Assembly (NCBI RefSeq): GCF_000568405.1
Contig: NZ_ARZY01000001.1
Coordinates: 299,190 to 363,189, forward strand
Length of the DNA stretch: 64,000 bases
Source of the DNA: Catenovulum agarivorans DS-2
Lineage (GTDB): Bacteria; Pseudomonadota; Gammaproteobacteria; Enterobacterales; Alteromonadaceae
Direction: 5' to 3'
The translations under genes were made by a program, and so were the position numbers. Below the pieces are notes generated by a model. It saw only the letters and a program-made list of their open reading frames with translations. It was not told where the DNA came from and made no database searches. Below, piece after piece: positions 7,838 through 17,003 of the stretch (position 1 is its first letter; each line of letters begins with the position of its first letter).

Positions 7838-8289
7838 CAGATATCGCTATCTTGTATGGCTCTGTATACGGCGGTGCTGAAGAATTGGCAGAAACGAGCG
7901 CATCTCGCCTGGAAGATGCAGGATTCGCCGTGAAGCTGTTTTCAGATTGTGAATTAGACGATGTACTTGCGGCCAACGCACCAAACTGGCTGATTATTAG
8001 CAGCACCACAGGCTCGGGTGACATTCCTCAAAATATTGAAAATGTCTACACCGGCTTGCGAGATACAGTGCCAAACTTATCAAAAACTGGCTATGCAGTG
8101 ATTTGTATGGGCGACTCGTCATATCGTGAAACATTCTGCGAAGCTGGCAAACAATTTGATGAAGCTATGTACGAAACTATGGCCAAACGCTTAGTAAACC
8201 GTTTAGAAATTGATGCTTGCGAAACTATGGATACAGCAGCCGCATCTGCAGCTTGGATTGGTCAACTAGTCGACAAAATAAAACAGTAA
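7834..8289 (+). CDS. yqcA: Flavodoxin (YqcA/MioC-like)
   Basis: 151-residue FMN-binding electron carrier. ILYGSVYGGAEELAE is the phosphate-binding loop, SSTTGSGDIPQN is the first isoalloxazine loop, and CMGDSSYRETFCEAGKQFD is the second. It overlaps truC by 4 bp and completes the yqcC-truC-yqcA order. Partner enzymes are not encoded nearby. MioC-like annotation is the alternative; the neighbourhood favours YqcA. Confidence 0.92.
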   Translation: MTDIAILYGSVYGGAEELAETSASRLEDAGFAVKLFSDCELDDVLAANAPNWLIISSTTGSGDIPQNIENVYTGLRDTVPNLSKTGYAVICMGDSSYRETFCEAGKQFDEAMYETMAKRLVNRLEIDACETMDTAAASAAWIGQLVDKIKQ

Positions 8290-8387
8290 TAGCCCGAAAT
8301 AAAATAATTTTTATCAAAAACATAGCTATCTTTTTTCTTTCTACTAGTATTTAAAGAAACAGCGGTTGTTTTAAAGTTGGAGTACTT

Positions 8388-8804
8388 ATGAAATCACTAA
8401 AAGTAGAAGATTACATGAATAAAAGACCGGTGACTTTTTCTGTTGATATGAATATCGCCGAAGCTGTGGAACGTATTTTGGACATAGACCAGTCTGGTGG
8501 GCCAGTGTTAGATAGCCGCGGCAAAGTTGTGGGATTTTTGTCTGAGCAAGACTGCATAACACAGATGATTGAGTCTACTTATTACCGAGAGCAAGTAGCT
8601 AAAGTCGGCGATATAATGGCAACGGATGTTAAATCTTTACGACCTTACTCGTCAGTGTTGGAAGTTGCACAAAAAATGGCGTTATCCAGGCCGCGCATTT
8701 ATCCCGTTATCGACGATGATGGTCATTTAGTTGGTACTATCAACCGGCATCAGGTAATGCGAGCGATTGATACCCAATTGCACGATGCATACAATATGGT
8801 TTAA
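8388..8804 (+). CDS. Tandem CBS domain protein
   Basis: 138 residues made of two CBS domains (about 8-58 and 75-130) and nothing else. VEDYMNKRPVTFSVD and VGDIMATDVKSLRP are the CBS entry motifs, and each repeat ends in a GFLSEQD/GTINRHQ strand. Stand-alone CBS pairs usually bind adenine nucleotides as dimers and may sense energy state; the target is unknown. It has its own 98-bp upstream region and lies 60 bp before hrpA. Confidence 0.9.
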   Translation: MKSLKVEDYMNKRPVTFSVDMNIAEAVERILDIDQSGGPVLDSRGKVVGFLSEQDCITQMIESTYYREQVAKVGDIMATDVKSLRPYSSVLEVAQKMALSRPRIYPVIDDDGHLVGTINRHQVMRAIDTQLHDAYNMV

Positions 8805-8864
8805 CTTCATAATTCGACTGTGATTTGCTAGCATACCCGCGAATTATTTTCGGGGGTATGTTTC

Positions 8865-11800
8865 TTGTCTGAGTTGGTTAAAAATTCTCTAAAATTACTA
8901 AAAAAAGTCTATCCAGCCGATTTTTTTAGGTTGAAAAATAAGCTTTATCGAATAGATAAAATCAAGCAAGCTGAAAAAAAGCAGCAAGCTTTTGACAATT
9001 GGACTGCGGCCGTTGAGCAGTCATGGCAATTTTATCAAAACCGCGTCAATAACAAACCAACACCTACTTATCCAGATTTACCCGTTAGCCAAAAACGCCA
9101 AGATATCATTGAAGCAATTCGTGAGAATCAAGTCGTTATCATTGCAGGCGAAACGGGGTCGGGCAAAACAACTCAGTTACCGAAAATGTGTTTAGAAGCT
9201 GGTTGTGGTGAACGTGGTTTGATTGGCCATACCCAGCCAAGGCGATTAGCCGCTCGAAGCGTGGCCAGCCGCATTGCAGAAGAAATGCAATCGCCGTTAG
9301 GAGAAGTTGTTGGTTACAAAGTTAGGTTTAATGAACAAGTCAAAGCTTCTTCTTATATTAAACTGATGACGGATGGGATTTTACTGGCTGAAATTCAGCA
9401 AGATAAATTTTTAAACCAATACGACACCATCATAATTGACGAAGCACACGAGCGCAGTTTAAATATTGATTTTATTTTGGGCTATTTAAAACAGTTATTA
9501 CCACGACGTCCTGATTTAAAGTTAATTATTACCTCAGCAACTATTGATGTGGAGCGGTTTGCAAAACATTTTAACCACGCGCCTGTTTTTGAAGTTTCAG
9601 GTAGAACCTTTCCAGTAGATATTCGTTATCGACCTATTGAAGATTTAGTTAGTGAAGAATCAGACGACAAAGATCAATTGGAAGGCATTTATGCCGCGGT
9701 CAAGGAACTAACTAAAGAGGGTTTAGGAGACATTCTGATTTTCCTCAATGGTGAACGAGAAATCAGAGACACGGCAGATGGCTTAAATAAACTGAAGTTA
9801 CGTAATACCGAAATACTGCCCTTGTATGCGCGTCTATCTGCGGCCGAGCAAAATCGAATATTTCAATCACATTCGGGCCGACGTATTGTTTTATCAACTA
9901 ATGTTGCTGAGACCTCGCTGACGGTCCCTGGGATTAAATATGTAATTGATCCTGGAACTGCACGTATTTCTCGTTATAGTACCCGAACTAAAGTGCAGCG
10001 CTTACCAATTGAACCTATTTCACAAGCGAGTGCTAATCAGCGCTCGGGTCGCTGTGGTCGTGTATCGGCTGGTATTTGTATTCGGTTGTATAGTGAAGAC
10101 GACTTCAACAACCGACCTGAGTTTACTGACCCAGAAATTCTTCGGACCAATTTAGCTTCTGTGATACTGCAAATGCATTCACTCGGACTCGGCGATATTG
10201 AATCTTTCCCTTTTATTCAACCGCCTGATAATCGAGCGATTAATGATGGTATCTTGTTGTTACAAGAAATCGGTGCTTTAGAGCAGCATAAAAATAAACA
10301 AAAGGCTCGTTTAACTGAGTTGGGCCGAGCTGTATCAAGGATCCCAGTTGATCCTAGATTGGCCAAAATGGTGGTCACAGCGAACGAGCAATCTTGTTTG
10401 CGGGAAGTGATCACAATTGTTGCAGGTTTAAGCATTCAAGATCCAAGAGAACGACCAAACGAAAAGAAACAAGCTGCAGATGAGCAACACAAGCGTTTTG
10501 AAAGTAATGATTCGGACTTCCTAAGCTACTTAAATTTGTGGCAATACATAGAAGAGCAGCAGCAAGAGCTGAGCCAAAATCAGTTTCGAAAGTTATGTAA
10601 AAAGGAGTTTTTAAATTATTTACGCATACGCGAATGGCAAGACATTGTTTATCAGTTAACCGAAGCTACTAAGGAGCAAGGTTGGAAGCTCAACAACCAA
10701 GATGCTAATTATGCTGCGATTCATCAAGCTATTTTATCTGGGTTATTGAGTCATATTGGCAATAAAGACAACCAACAAGGGTATCTCGGTGCACGAAACA
10801 GCCGCTTTGTAGTTTTCCCTGGCAGCGGGCTGGCTAAAACTAAAGCCAAATGGATTATGGCTGCTGAATTAGTTGAAACTAGTCGTTTATTTGCTCGCGA
10901 AGTCGCAAAAATAGAGCCCGAATGGATAGAACCCTACGCGATGCATTTGGTCAACCGTAATTACTCTGAACCCCATTGGGAGAAAAAACGTGGCTCAGTT
11001 GTAGCCTACGAAAATGTAGTATTGTACGGTTTGAGCATAGTTCACAAACGAAAAGTTCAGTACAGCAGAATAGACCCAACTGCCTGTAGGGCCATTTTTA
11101 TTCGTGAAGCACTCGTTAATGGCCAAATTCAACTTAATGACGCATTTATCCAGCATAATCAAAATTTGTTAGATGAAATCCATGAGTTAGAAGCCAAATC
11201 GCGTCGACGTGACATTTTGGTTGACGAAGAAAACTTATTTGAATTCTATGACCAACGCATACCTCAAGAGGTATTTGATACGGTTCGTTTTAAAAAGTGG
11301 TGGAGCAAAAACAAAAAAACACAGCCAAATTTACTCAACTTTAGTTTAGATGATTTAATGAAACATGATGCATCATCTATAACCAAAGACGCGTTTCCCG
11401 ATACGTGGAATCAGGATGGTTTAGTCCTTAAACTTGAATATGTATTTGAACCGACTGAAGATGCAGATGGTGTTAATTTGATTGTGCCTTTAGCATTGCT
11501 TAATCAACTTAAAGATACAGGTTTTGATTGGGGAATTGCCGGTTATAGACATGACTTAGCGGTTGCACTGATTAAATCTTTGCCAAAAAATTTGCGCAAG
11601 AATTTTGTTCCAGCGCCTGATTTTGCAACTGCTTGTTTGCAGGCCATCCAAGTGTCGGATGAGCCATTTGTGCATGTATTGGCAAAACAACTTTTACGTA
11701 TGACGGGGACTAAAATTGATCCTCAGCAGTGGGATTATAGCCAAGTACCAAGTCATCTTAGAATAAACTTTAAGGTGGTTAACGAGAAAGGCTCTGTTTT

Positions 11801-12767
11801 GGGTATCAGCAAAGATTTAGCCGAGCTTAAACGCAAGTTGCAAGGTAAAGTTGCTGATACACTAACAGAAGTGGCAGATGAAGGTATTGAGCAGCAAGGT
11901 ATACGCGAGTGGACATTTGGAGCGCTGGAAGCCGAATACACAAAAAAGCAAGCACATTATGAGATCAAAGCTTATCCAGCTTTAGTTGATGACCAAGCTG
12001 AAGTGTCGATTAAATTATTTGATAATCAAACCGATGCAGATTGGAATATGCTGCAAGGCGTTACTCGGTTGTTATATCTTAACTTGCCATCACCACGAAG
12101 TTACCTGCAAGAAAAATTGCCTAATAAAGCAAAACTCGGCTTGTATTTTAACCCGTTTGGCAAAATAGATGACTTGTTGCAGGACTGCATTTTTGCCGCT
12201 ATTCAGCAATTGTTAGCTGAAAAGAATACCATTCCGCGTGATGAGCAAGAATACAAGCAAGCTAGAGAAGATATACGTGGCGAGTTGGCAGAGCGTGTCC
12301 TTCAAATAGCCAAACAAGTCGAGTCGATATTGGTCAAGGTCAATGCAATCAATAAAATGCTTAAAGGCAAAACCAGTTTTGAGTTGGTGCAAGCGCAATC
12401 TGAAATTAAGCAGCATTTATCTCAGCTAGTGTTTAAAGGATTTATTACACGTTTTGGCGCCAACAAACTAAAGGATATTGAGCGTTATGTGCAGGGAATA
12501 CATAGGCGATTAGAAAAACTGCCAATAGACCCTGTTAGAGATAGGCTGAATCGTGAACAAGTGAATAAAATTGCAGATAACTATGCGGCTAAACTGCAAG
12601 CAAATCTGCAAGGCGAAGCGGTAAATCATACATTAGAGCAATTGCGTTGGATGTTAGAGGAATTAAAAATTTCACTGTTTGCGCAAAACTTGGGGACTAG
12701 CATGCCGATATCACCAAAGCGTGTACAGCAATTTATAGACTCGGCAACAAAAGACGGTTTGCTGTAG
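8865..12767 (+). CDS. hrpA: ATP-dependent RNA helicase HrpA (DEAH box)
   Basis: 1300 residues, the normal size of HrpA. Walker A GETGSGKT is at 95-102, the DEAH box occurs in IIIDEAHERS, SAT is motif III, and QRSGRCGR is motif VI. Helicase-associated, OB and the long C-terminal HrpA domain follow. HrpA unwinds RNA and in E. coli acts on stalled or collided ribosomes and fimbrial mRNA. The start is a TTG at 8865 after CGGGGG; the ATG at 8858 is out of frame and stops after four codons. No closer in-frame ATG is seen. Confidence 0.96.
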   Translation: MSELVKNSLKLLKKVYPADFFRLKNKLYRIDKIKQAEKKQQAFDNWTAAVEQSWQFYQNRVNNKPTPTYPDLPVSQKRQDIIEAIRENQVVIIAGETGSGKTTQLPKMCLEAGCGERGLIGHTQPRRLAARSVASRIAEEMQSPLGEVVGYKVRFNEQVKASSYIKLMTDGILLAEIQQDKFLNQYDTIIIDEAHERSLNIDFILGYLKQLLPRRPDLKLIITSATIDVERFAKHFNHAPVFEVSGRTFPVDIRYRPIEDLVSEESDDKDQLEGIYAAVKELTKEGLGDILIFLNGEREIRDTADGLNKLKLRNTEILPLYARLSAAEQNRIFQSHSGRRIVLSTNVAETSLTVPGIKYVIDPGTARISRYSTRTKVQRLPIEPISQASANQRSGRCGRVSAGICIRLYSEDDFNNRPEFTDPEILRTNLASVILQMHSLGLGDIESFPFIQPPDNRAINDGILLLQEIGALEQHKNKQKARLTELGRAVSRIPVDPRLAKMVVTANEQSCLREVITIVAGLSIQDPRERPNEKKQAADEQHKRFESNDSDFLSYLNLWQYIEEQQQELSQNQFRKLCKKEFLNYLRIREWQDIVYQLTEATKEQGWKLNNQDANYAAIHQAILSGLLSHIGNKDNQQGYLGARNSRFVVFPGSGLAKTKAKWIMAAELVETSRLFAREVAKIEPEWIEPYAMHLVNRNYSEPHWEKKRGSVVAYENVVLYGLSIVHKRKVQYSRIDPTACRAIFIREALVNGQIQLNDAFIQHNQNLLDEIHELEAKSRRRDILVDEENLFEFYDQRIPQEVFDTVRFKKWWSKNKKTQPNLLNFSLDDLMKHDASSITKDAFPDTWNQDGLVLKLEYVFEPTEDADGVNLIVPLALLNQLKDTGFDWGIAGYRHDLAVALIKSLPKNLRKNFVPAPDFATACLQAIQVSDEPFVHVLAKQLLRMTGTKIDPQQWDYSQVPSHLRINFKVVNEKGSVLGISKDLAELKRKLQGKVADTLTEVADEGIEQQGIREWTFGALEAEYTKKQAHYEIKAYPALVDDQAEVSIKLFDNQTDADWNMLQGVTRLLYLNLPSPRSYLQEKLPNKAKLGLYFNPFGKIDDLLQDCIFAAIQQLLAEKNTIPRDEQEYKQAREDIRGELAERVLQIAKQVESILVKVNAINKMLKGKTSFELVQAQSEIKQHLSQLVFKGFITRFGANKLKDIERYVQGIHRRLEKLPIDPVRDRLNREQVNKIADNYAAKLQANLQGEAVNHTLEQLRWMLEELKISLFAQNLGTSMPISPKRVQQFIDSATKDGLL

Positions 12768-12867
12768 CAATGGCAGATTAAATGCATGTTAAAAAGTTGT
12801 TTACACTGCTTGAGTTAAAAACTAACATGGGTTGTGAAGGTTTTAATAGAGTCAGGAGAGGGTTGGA

Positions 12868-13167
12868 ATGATTGGAAGAGATGATCAACGTTCGTATTAT
12901 CGTATGATGGTCAATGCGGACTGTTTAGTTGTAGTAGATAATCTAGAATCACCTCAAGAGTTTACTGCGATATGCCGTGATTTAAGTGCAAATGGAATGG
13001 CAATTGAATTACAAGAATCTATTGATGTAGGGAAAGAAATTAGTATACGAATTAGTTCGGCAAGTGAGCAAATTCCATCACTGACCGCTCGGGGCAAGGT
13101 ACTGAGGTGTGCACCCGAAACATCTACCACATTTATTGTGGGCATTGAAATAATTGACCTAGCGTAA
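12868..13167 (+). CDS. PilZ domain protein
   Basis: 99 residues formed by a single PilZ domain. The c-di-GMP-binding pattern is intact: arginines in DQRSYYRM near the N-terminus and DLSANGM for the (D/N)xSxxG motif, followed by beta-barrel strands. It probably binds cyclic di-GMP and acts through protein contacts. It starts at an ATG after a strong AGGAGAGGG site and is monocistronic, ending at a terminator. The diguanylate cyclase at 17004 is a possible but unproven signal source. Confidence 0.9.
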   Translation: MIGRDDQRSYYRMMVNADCLVVVDNLESPQEFTAICRDLSANGMAIELQESIDVGKEISIRISSASEQIPSLTARGKVLRCAPETSTTFIVGIEIIDLA

Positions 13168-13192
13168 GCAATAATATTGTTTGTAACAATTT

Positions 13193-13224
13193 AAAAAGGT
13201 TCAGCTAAACGCTGAACCTTTTTT
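13193..13224. terminator. Bidirectional intrinsic terminator
   Basis: Perfect stem AAAAAGGTTCAGC (13193-13205) and GCTGAACCTTTTT (13211-13223) with the loop TAAAC. A-tract and T-tract on the two sides make it work in both directions, between the convergent PilZ and amylase genes. Confidence 0.92.
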
Positions 13225-13268
13225 GTTACGCCAATACTAGCCTTAACATCATAAGGCCTTGGGTCGGA

Positions 13269-14990
13269 TTAAGCACTTGGAACGACCGCTTTTAGTTTCT
13301 CAAGTTTAGCTTTAATGGTTTTGTCTGTAATGGGTGTTTTGTTAATTAAAACCACCACACCATTCGCAGGTACTGAATAGCTTAATTCATTACCTACTGT
13401 TACTGTTTTGCCTGAAAATGCGTCTTTATAACTTCCTTGGTGAAGTGAGTTAGATAACGTAATTGTTTTTGCAGAATCAGATTTGTTTAACAGAACCAAT
13501 GCATTTTCAATCACACCATCATGTTGGTAAATTCGGTAAAATGAAGCTGTGTCTTGAGCAAAATCTAAGTTAAGTTGCAAACCTCTTTGCAGTGCAACTG
13601 ATTGTAGACGCAAGTTTGCAACTTTTTTCATTGACTGCGCGACTGGGTGATTTTCAGCTTGTTTTACCTTTTCTATTCCATAATAGTTGCGGTTGCCACC
13701 ATGTTCTGCGGTGCCGGCCATAAATGCAGTCTCAGAGCCATAATAAATAACGGGAATGCCTCGGCTGGTAAATATCCAGTTATTTGCATTGATAAAGCCT
13801 TTGTCATCTGCGTTCATTCGTGCCATATCATGATTGTCATAGAATGTCATCAAATCATATGGATTATGGTATGGGCTTTGTTCTAAATACAAGTAATCCA
13901 ATAGATCGGCGAATGATTTTTCGCTTTCGCCTTCTTTCGGTTTACCAAATACACTGGTAATTGCTTCTTGCCCGGGAAAGTCTAGTACGCTGACTTTGCC
14001 ATTCTCAGGCAAAGTATGTTGCGCAATAAAGTCGGCATCGTAAACAAAACTCTCGCCAAACATAAAGAAGTCTGGATGTTTTTCGCGGATTCGGTCTGCA
14101 AACTTTTTCCAGAAAAAATGTGGCATGTGGCGAATGGTGTCAATCCGAAAAGCGTCAGCCCCTTGATCAATCCACTGAGAATATGCTTCAACAAAATAGT
14201 CCAATACAGCAGGGTTATCGTAATTTGTATCACCAAGTTGAGCTAGATCAGGCTTTTGTTTGTAGAAATGCTCAAGTGGGTCATTATGGTCTAGTTCGGT
14301 TGGGTGCTTATTTTTGTGGTCGGCAACTAAATTCCAGTCTTTGTCATAAATCTCACCATACTTAGGTTGATCTTCTGGCATAGTGTAAGCTGGTGAACCA
14401 TGGTTTGCGACAATGTCCAACACGGTTTTAATGCCTTTGGACTTCATCGCCTTGGTGAAATCTTTAAATTTGAAGTTTTCAGAAACAACATGTTCGTCTT
14501 CAACAAAAAAGTTTACCCCCCAATAACCGTGGTAACCTGTTTTACCACCATCTTTAAACATGCCACCAAATTCGATGACTTCTCCACCCGTAAAAGCTTC
14601 ATCTGGGTTATCTACAATTGGAGTTATCCAAACTGAGGTGAAGCCCAAATCTTTAATATAATCGGCTTGTTGATATACCCCTAGTAAATCACCACCTAAA
14701 TATCCAACGTTTGCTTCTTTACCATCAGGGCCTTTAAGTGGACGATTAAAGGTGTAATTAACATCTCCACCTTGATTTGGGTAATTGTTGTTGGGATCGC
14801 CATCTACAAAGCGGTCGGTCAGAACAAAATAGACATTTTCTTTGGCAAATGCCTCTAAAGTTCCGTAATAGCTTGTGCCATTAGTCGTGACGGTGCTGTT
14901 AGTCGATTTGGTAACAGCACATGAGGTCAGCATCAATGCGGATGCAGACAAAGCTACTTTGATAGCCTGAGTAAGTGCTTTTTTCTTCAT
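13269..14990 (-). CDS. GH13 alpha-amylase family lipoprotein
   Basis: 573 residues. A lipoprotein signal (LMLTSC, Cys24) implies outer-membrane or periplasmic anchoring. The (beta/alpha)8 barrel begins near VYFVLTDRF, and catalytic residues are visible as Asp284 (FRIDTIRH), Glu313 (FGES) and Asp388 (YDNHD). VANHGSP is GH13 region I and FWK after region II is typical. A C-terminal beta domain follows (~475-555). It should hydrolyse starch or cyclic/linear maltodextrins; product specificity cannot be read here. It is divergent from a GH13_23 alpha-glucosidase, with two LacI-like operators between them. Confidence 0.92.
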   Translation of the reverse strand: MKKKALTQAIKVALSASALMLTSCAVTKSTNSTVTTNGTSYYGTLEAFAKENVYFVLTDRFVDGDPNNNYPNQGGDVNYTFNRPLKGPDGKEANVGYLGGDLLGVYQQADYIKDLGFTSVWITPIVDNPDEAFTGGEVIEFGGMFKDGGKTGYHGYWGVNFFVEDEHVVSENFKFKDFTKAMKSKGIKTVLDIVANHGSPAYTMPEDQPKYGEIYDKDWNLVADHKNKHPTELDHNDPLEHFYKQKPDLAQLGDTNYDNPAVLDYFVEAYSQWIDQGADAFRIDTIRHMPHFFWKKFADRIREKHPDFFMFGESFVYDADFIAQHTLPENGKVSVLDFPGQEAITSVFGKPKEGESEKSFADLLDYLYLEQSPYHNPYDLMTFYDNHDMARMNADDKGFINANNWIFTSRGIPVIYYGSETAFMAGTAEHGGNRNYYGIEKVKQAENHPVAQSMKKVANLRLQSVALQRGLQLNLDFAQDTASFYRIYQHDGVIENALVLLNKSDSAKTITLSNSLHQGSYKDAFSGKTVTVGNELSYSVPANGVVVLINKTPITDKTIKAKLEKLKAVVPSA

Positions 14991-15064
14991 AATTTTGAAA
15001 TACCTAGGGATTGTTACAATTGACAGCTAAATATTAGTAACACTTTTACAAAAACAACAATATT

Positions 15065-15078
15065 TGCATACGTATTCA
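15065..15078. promoter_or_regulatory. LacI-family-like operator O1
   Basis: TGCATACGTATTCA is an imperfect palindrome around a central CG, the usual LacI/GalR operator design. It is near-identical to the site at 15115-15128 (one difference). It lies about 75 bp upstream of the amylase start, just before a plausible minus-strand -35. Confidence 0.65.
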
Positions 15079-15114
15079 GTGTATTTAAACCGTTAAAACA
15101 GCGTCTTGGCCGAC

Positions 15115-15128
15115 TGCAAACGTATTCA
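15115..15128. promoter_or_regulatory. LacI-family-like operator O2
   Basis: TGCAAACGTATTCA, the second copy of the operator, centred exactly 50 bp from O1 and about 109 bp upstream of the alpha-glucosidase ATG. Two matching palindromes between divergent starch genes suggest joint control by a maltose-type LacI repressor, which is not encoded in this window. Confidence 0.65.
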
Positions 15129-15236
15129 ATCAGGCAAAACTACTCTTTAACAATCGCTCAACATACAATGAAAGTCAGTTTATTAATGTTTTAGATATTA
15201 GACGTGTATTACGTCTACAAGTCATGGGGTTGTTTA

Positions 15237-16874
15237 ATGTCTGTTAATCTCGATTGGTGGCGTGGTGCCATTATTTATCAAGTTTATCCACGTAGTTTTA
15301 TGGATAGTAATCATGATGGTATTGGTGATATTCCAGGGATTAACCAAAAGTTAGATTACATTGCGAGCTTAGGGGTGGATGCTATCTGGGTATCTCCTTG
15401 TTTTAAATCGCCTATGAAAGATTTTGGTTACGACATTAGTGACTATCGGGCAATTGACCCCATCTTTGGTGATTTAGGTGACTTTGAGCAACTGATTGAG
15501 CAAGCTCATGCAAGAGGTATTAAAGTCATGATAGATCAAGTGTTGAGCCATACTTCGGACCAACACGCATGGTTTAACCAAAGTCGACAGTCGCAAGATA
15601 ATGACAAAGCTGATTGGTATGTCTGGGCCGACCCGAAACCATGTGGAGCACCGCCAAACAATTGGTTATCTATTTTTGGTGGGCCTGCTTGGCAGTGGGA
15701 TTCACGTCGTCGACAGTATTATTTGCATAATTTCTTAGATAGTCAGCCAGATTTAAATTTCCATAATCCACAAGTGCAGCAAGCTGTATTGGATAACATT
15801 GAATTTTGGCTGAAAAAGGGCGTCGATGGTTTGCGTTTAGACGCTATTACTTTCTGTTTTCACGACCAATTGCTCCGTGACAATCCGGCTAAACCTGAAA
15901 ATGAAAGAGCAGGGCGAGGTTTTAGTGAAGACAATCCTTACGCTTATCAATATCATTATTATAACAATGACCGACCAGAAAACATTGTGTTTATTGAACG
16001 GTTACGTGCGTTATTGAATCGTTATCCAGGCAGCGTTTCTTTAGGTGAGGTGGCATCGGAAGATTCGCTAGCAACTATGGCAGAATACACTAAAGGTGAT
16101 AGTCGATTGCACATGACCTATAGTTTTGAGTTATTAACTAAAGATTATTCAGTTGATTATATTCGCTCAACAGTAGAGACATTAGAAAATGCATTGGGTG
16201 ATGGTTGGCCATGCTGGGCGGTTGGTAATCATGATGTTGAGCGAGTGGTCAGTCGTTGGGGTCAAAGCCGCGATGCTTTTGAGCAAAAACAATTCGCCAA
16301 GATGGTTACAGCCATGGTGTGCTCGCTACGCGGAAGTGTTTGTTTGTATCAAGGTGAAGAGCTAGGCTTAGTAGAAGCAGAAGTTGCATACGAAGACCTT
16401 CAAGATCCTTATGGCATAGAATTTTGGCCGACGTTTAAAGGTCGAGATGGCTGTCGAACGCCTATGCCATGGTCACACCAAGCTATTAATGCAGGCTTTT
16501 CCAATGGTAAACCTTGGTTGCCAGTTGACTCAACCCATGCTGAACATAGTGTCGATTTACAAGAGCAAAACCCAGACTCGGTATTGAATACCTACAGAGC
16601 ATTTATGGCATGGCGCAGCCAGTCGCAGGTTTTAAAATCAGGAGAAATTGAATTTATTGATTTACATAGCGATGTGTTGGCGTTTTACCGTTATGACCCA
16701 ATATCAGCGGAACGGATCTTGTGCTGTTTTAACTTATCAAATCAAGCGTTGGATATAGACCTAGGTGAAATAAAATGTAAACGCAAAATTTCGCCTGCGT
16801 GTTTAGACAGTGCGTCGATAGAATACAACGCCTTATCTATTGGTAGATATGGATGTTTTTACGCTGAAATTTAA
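15237..16874 (+). CDS. Alpha-glucosidase, GH13 subfamily 23 type
   Basis: Hydrolyses alpha-glucosidic bonds of short maltosides from the non-reducing end. 545 residues from the ATG at 15237 (MSVNLDWWRGAIIYQVYP), after ATGGGG; an upstream start at 15204 adds 11 unlikely residues. The catalytic triad is Asp202 (LRLDAITF), Glu271 (LGEVAS) and Asp333 (GNHDVERV), matching the numbering I recall for the Halomonas enzyme HaG. FGGPAWQWD and YYLHNFLDSQPDLN are subfamily-like. There is no signal peptide, so it is cytoplasmic, complementing the exported amylase encoded divergently. Confidence 0.94.
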   Translation: MSVNLDWWRGAIIYQVYPRSFMDSNHDGIGDIPGINQKLDYIASLGVDAIWVSPCFKSPMKDFGYDISDYRAIDPIFGDLGDFEQLIEQAHARGIKVMIDQVLSHTSDQHAWFNQSRQSQDNDKADWYVWADPKPCGAPPNNWLSIFGGPAWQWDSRRRQYYLHNFLDSQPDLNFHNPQVQQAVLDNIEFWLKKGVDGLRLDAITFCFHDQLLRDNPAKPENERAGRGFSEDNPYAYQYHYYNNDRPENIVFIERLRALLNRYPGSVSLGEVASEDSLATMAEYTKGDSRLHMTYSFELLTKDYSVDYIRSTVETLENALGDGWPCWAVGNHDVERVVSRWGQSRDAFEQKQFAKMVTAMVCSLRGSVCLYQGEELGLVEAEVAYEDLQDPYGIEFWPTFKGRDGCRTPMPWSHQAINAGFSNGKPWLPVDSTHAEHSVDLQEQNPDSVLNTYRAFMAWRSQSQVLKSGEIEFIDLHSDVLAFYRYDPISAERILCCFNLSNQALDIDLGEIKCKRKISPACLDSASIEYNALSIGRYGCFYAEI

Positions 16875-16880
16875 CATCCA

Positions 16881-16908
16881 AGGGTCGTTTTAGCGATAAA
16901 ATGACCCT
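16881..16908. terminator. Probable terminator hairpin after the alpha-glucosidase gene
   Basis: AGGGTCGTTTTA (16881-16892) pairs with TAAAATGACCCT (16897-16908) across a GCGA loop, with one G-T wobble. It starts 6 bp after the stop codon. The trailing T-tract is weak, so efficiency is uncertain. Confidence 0.65.
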
Positions 16909-17003
16909 CATTCGTTAACCTCTAGTTTTAATTTGAACCTTGCAATAAAATTGTCATCTAGTGTCGGCACAATACCCGCTCGTTTTACTCGGTTTATTCA
17001 AAA

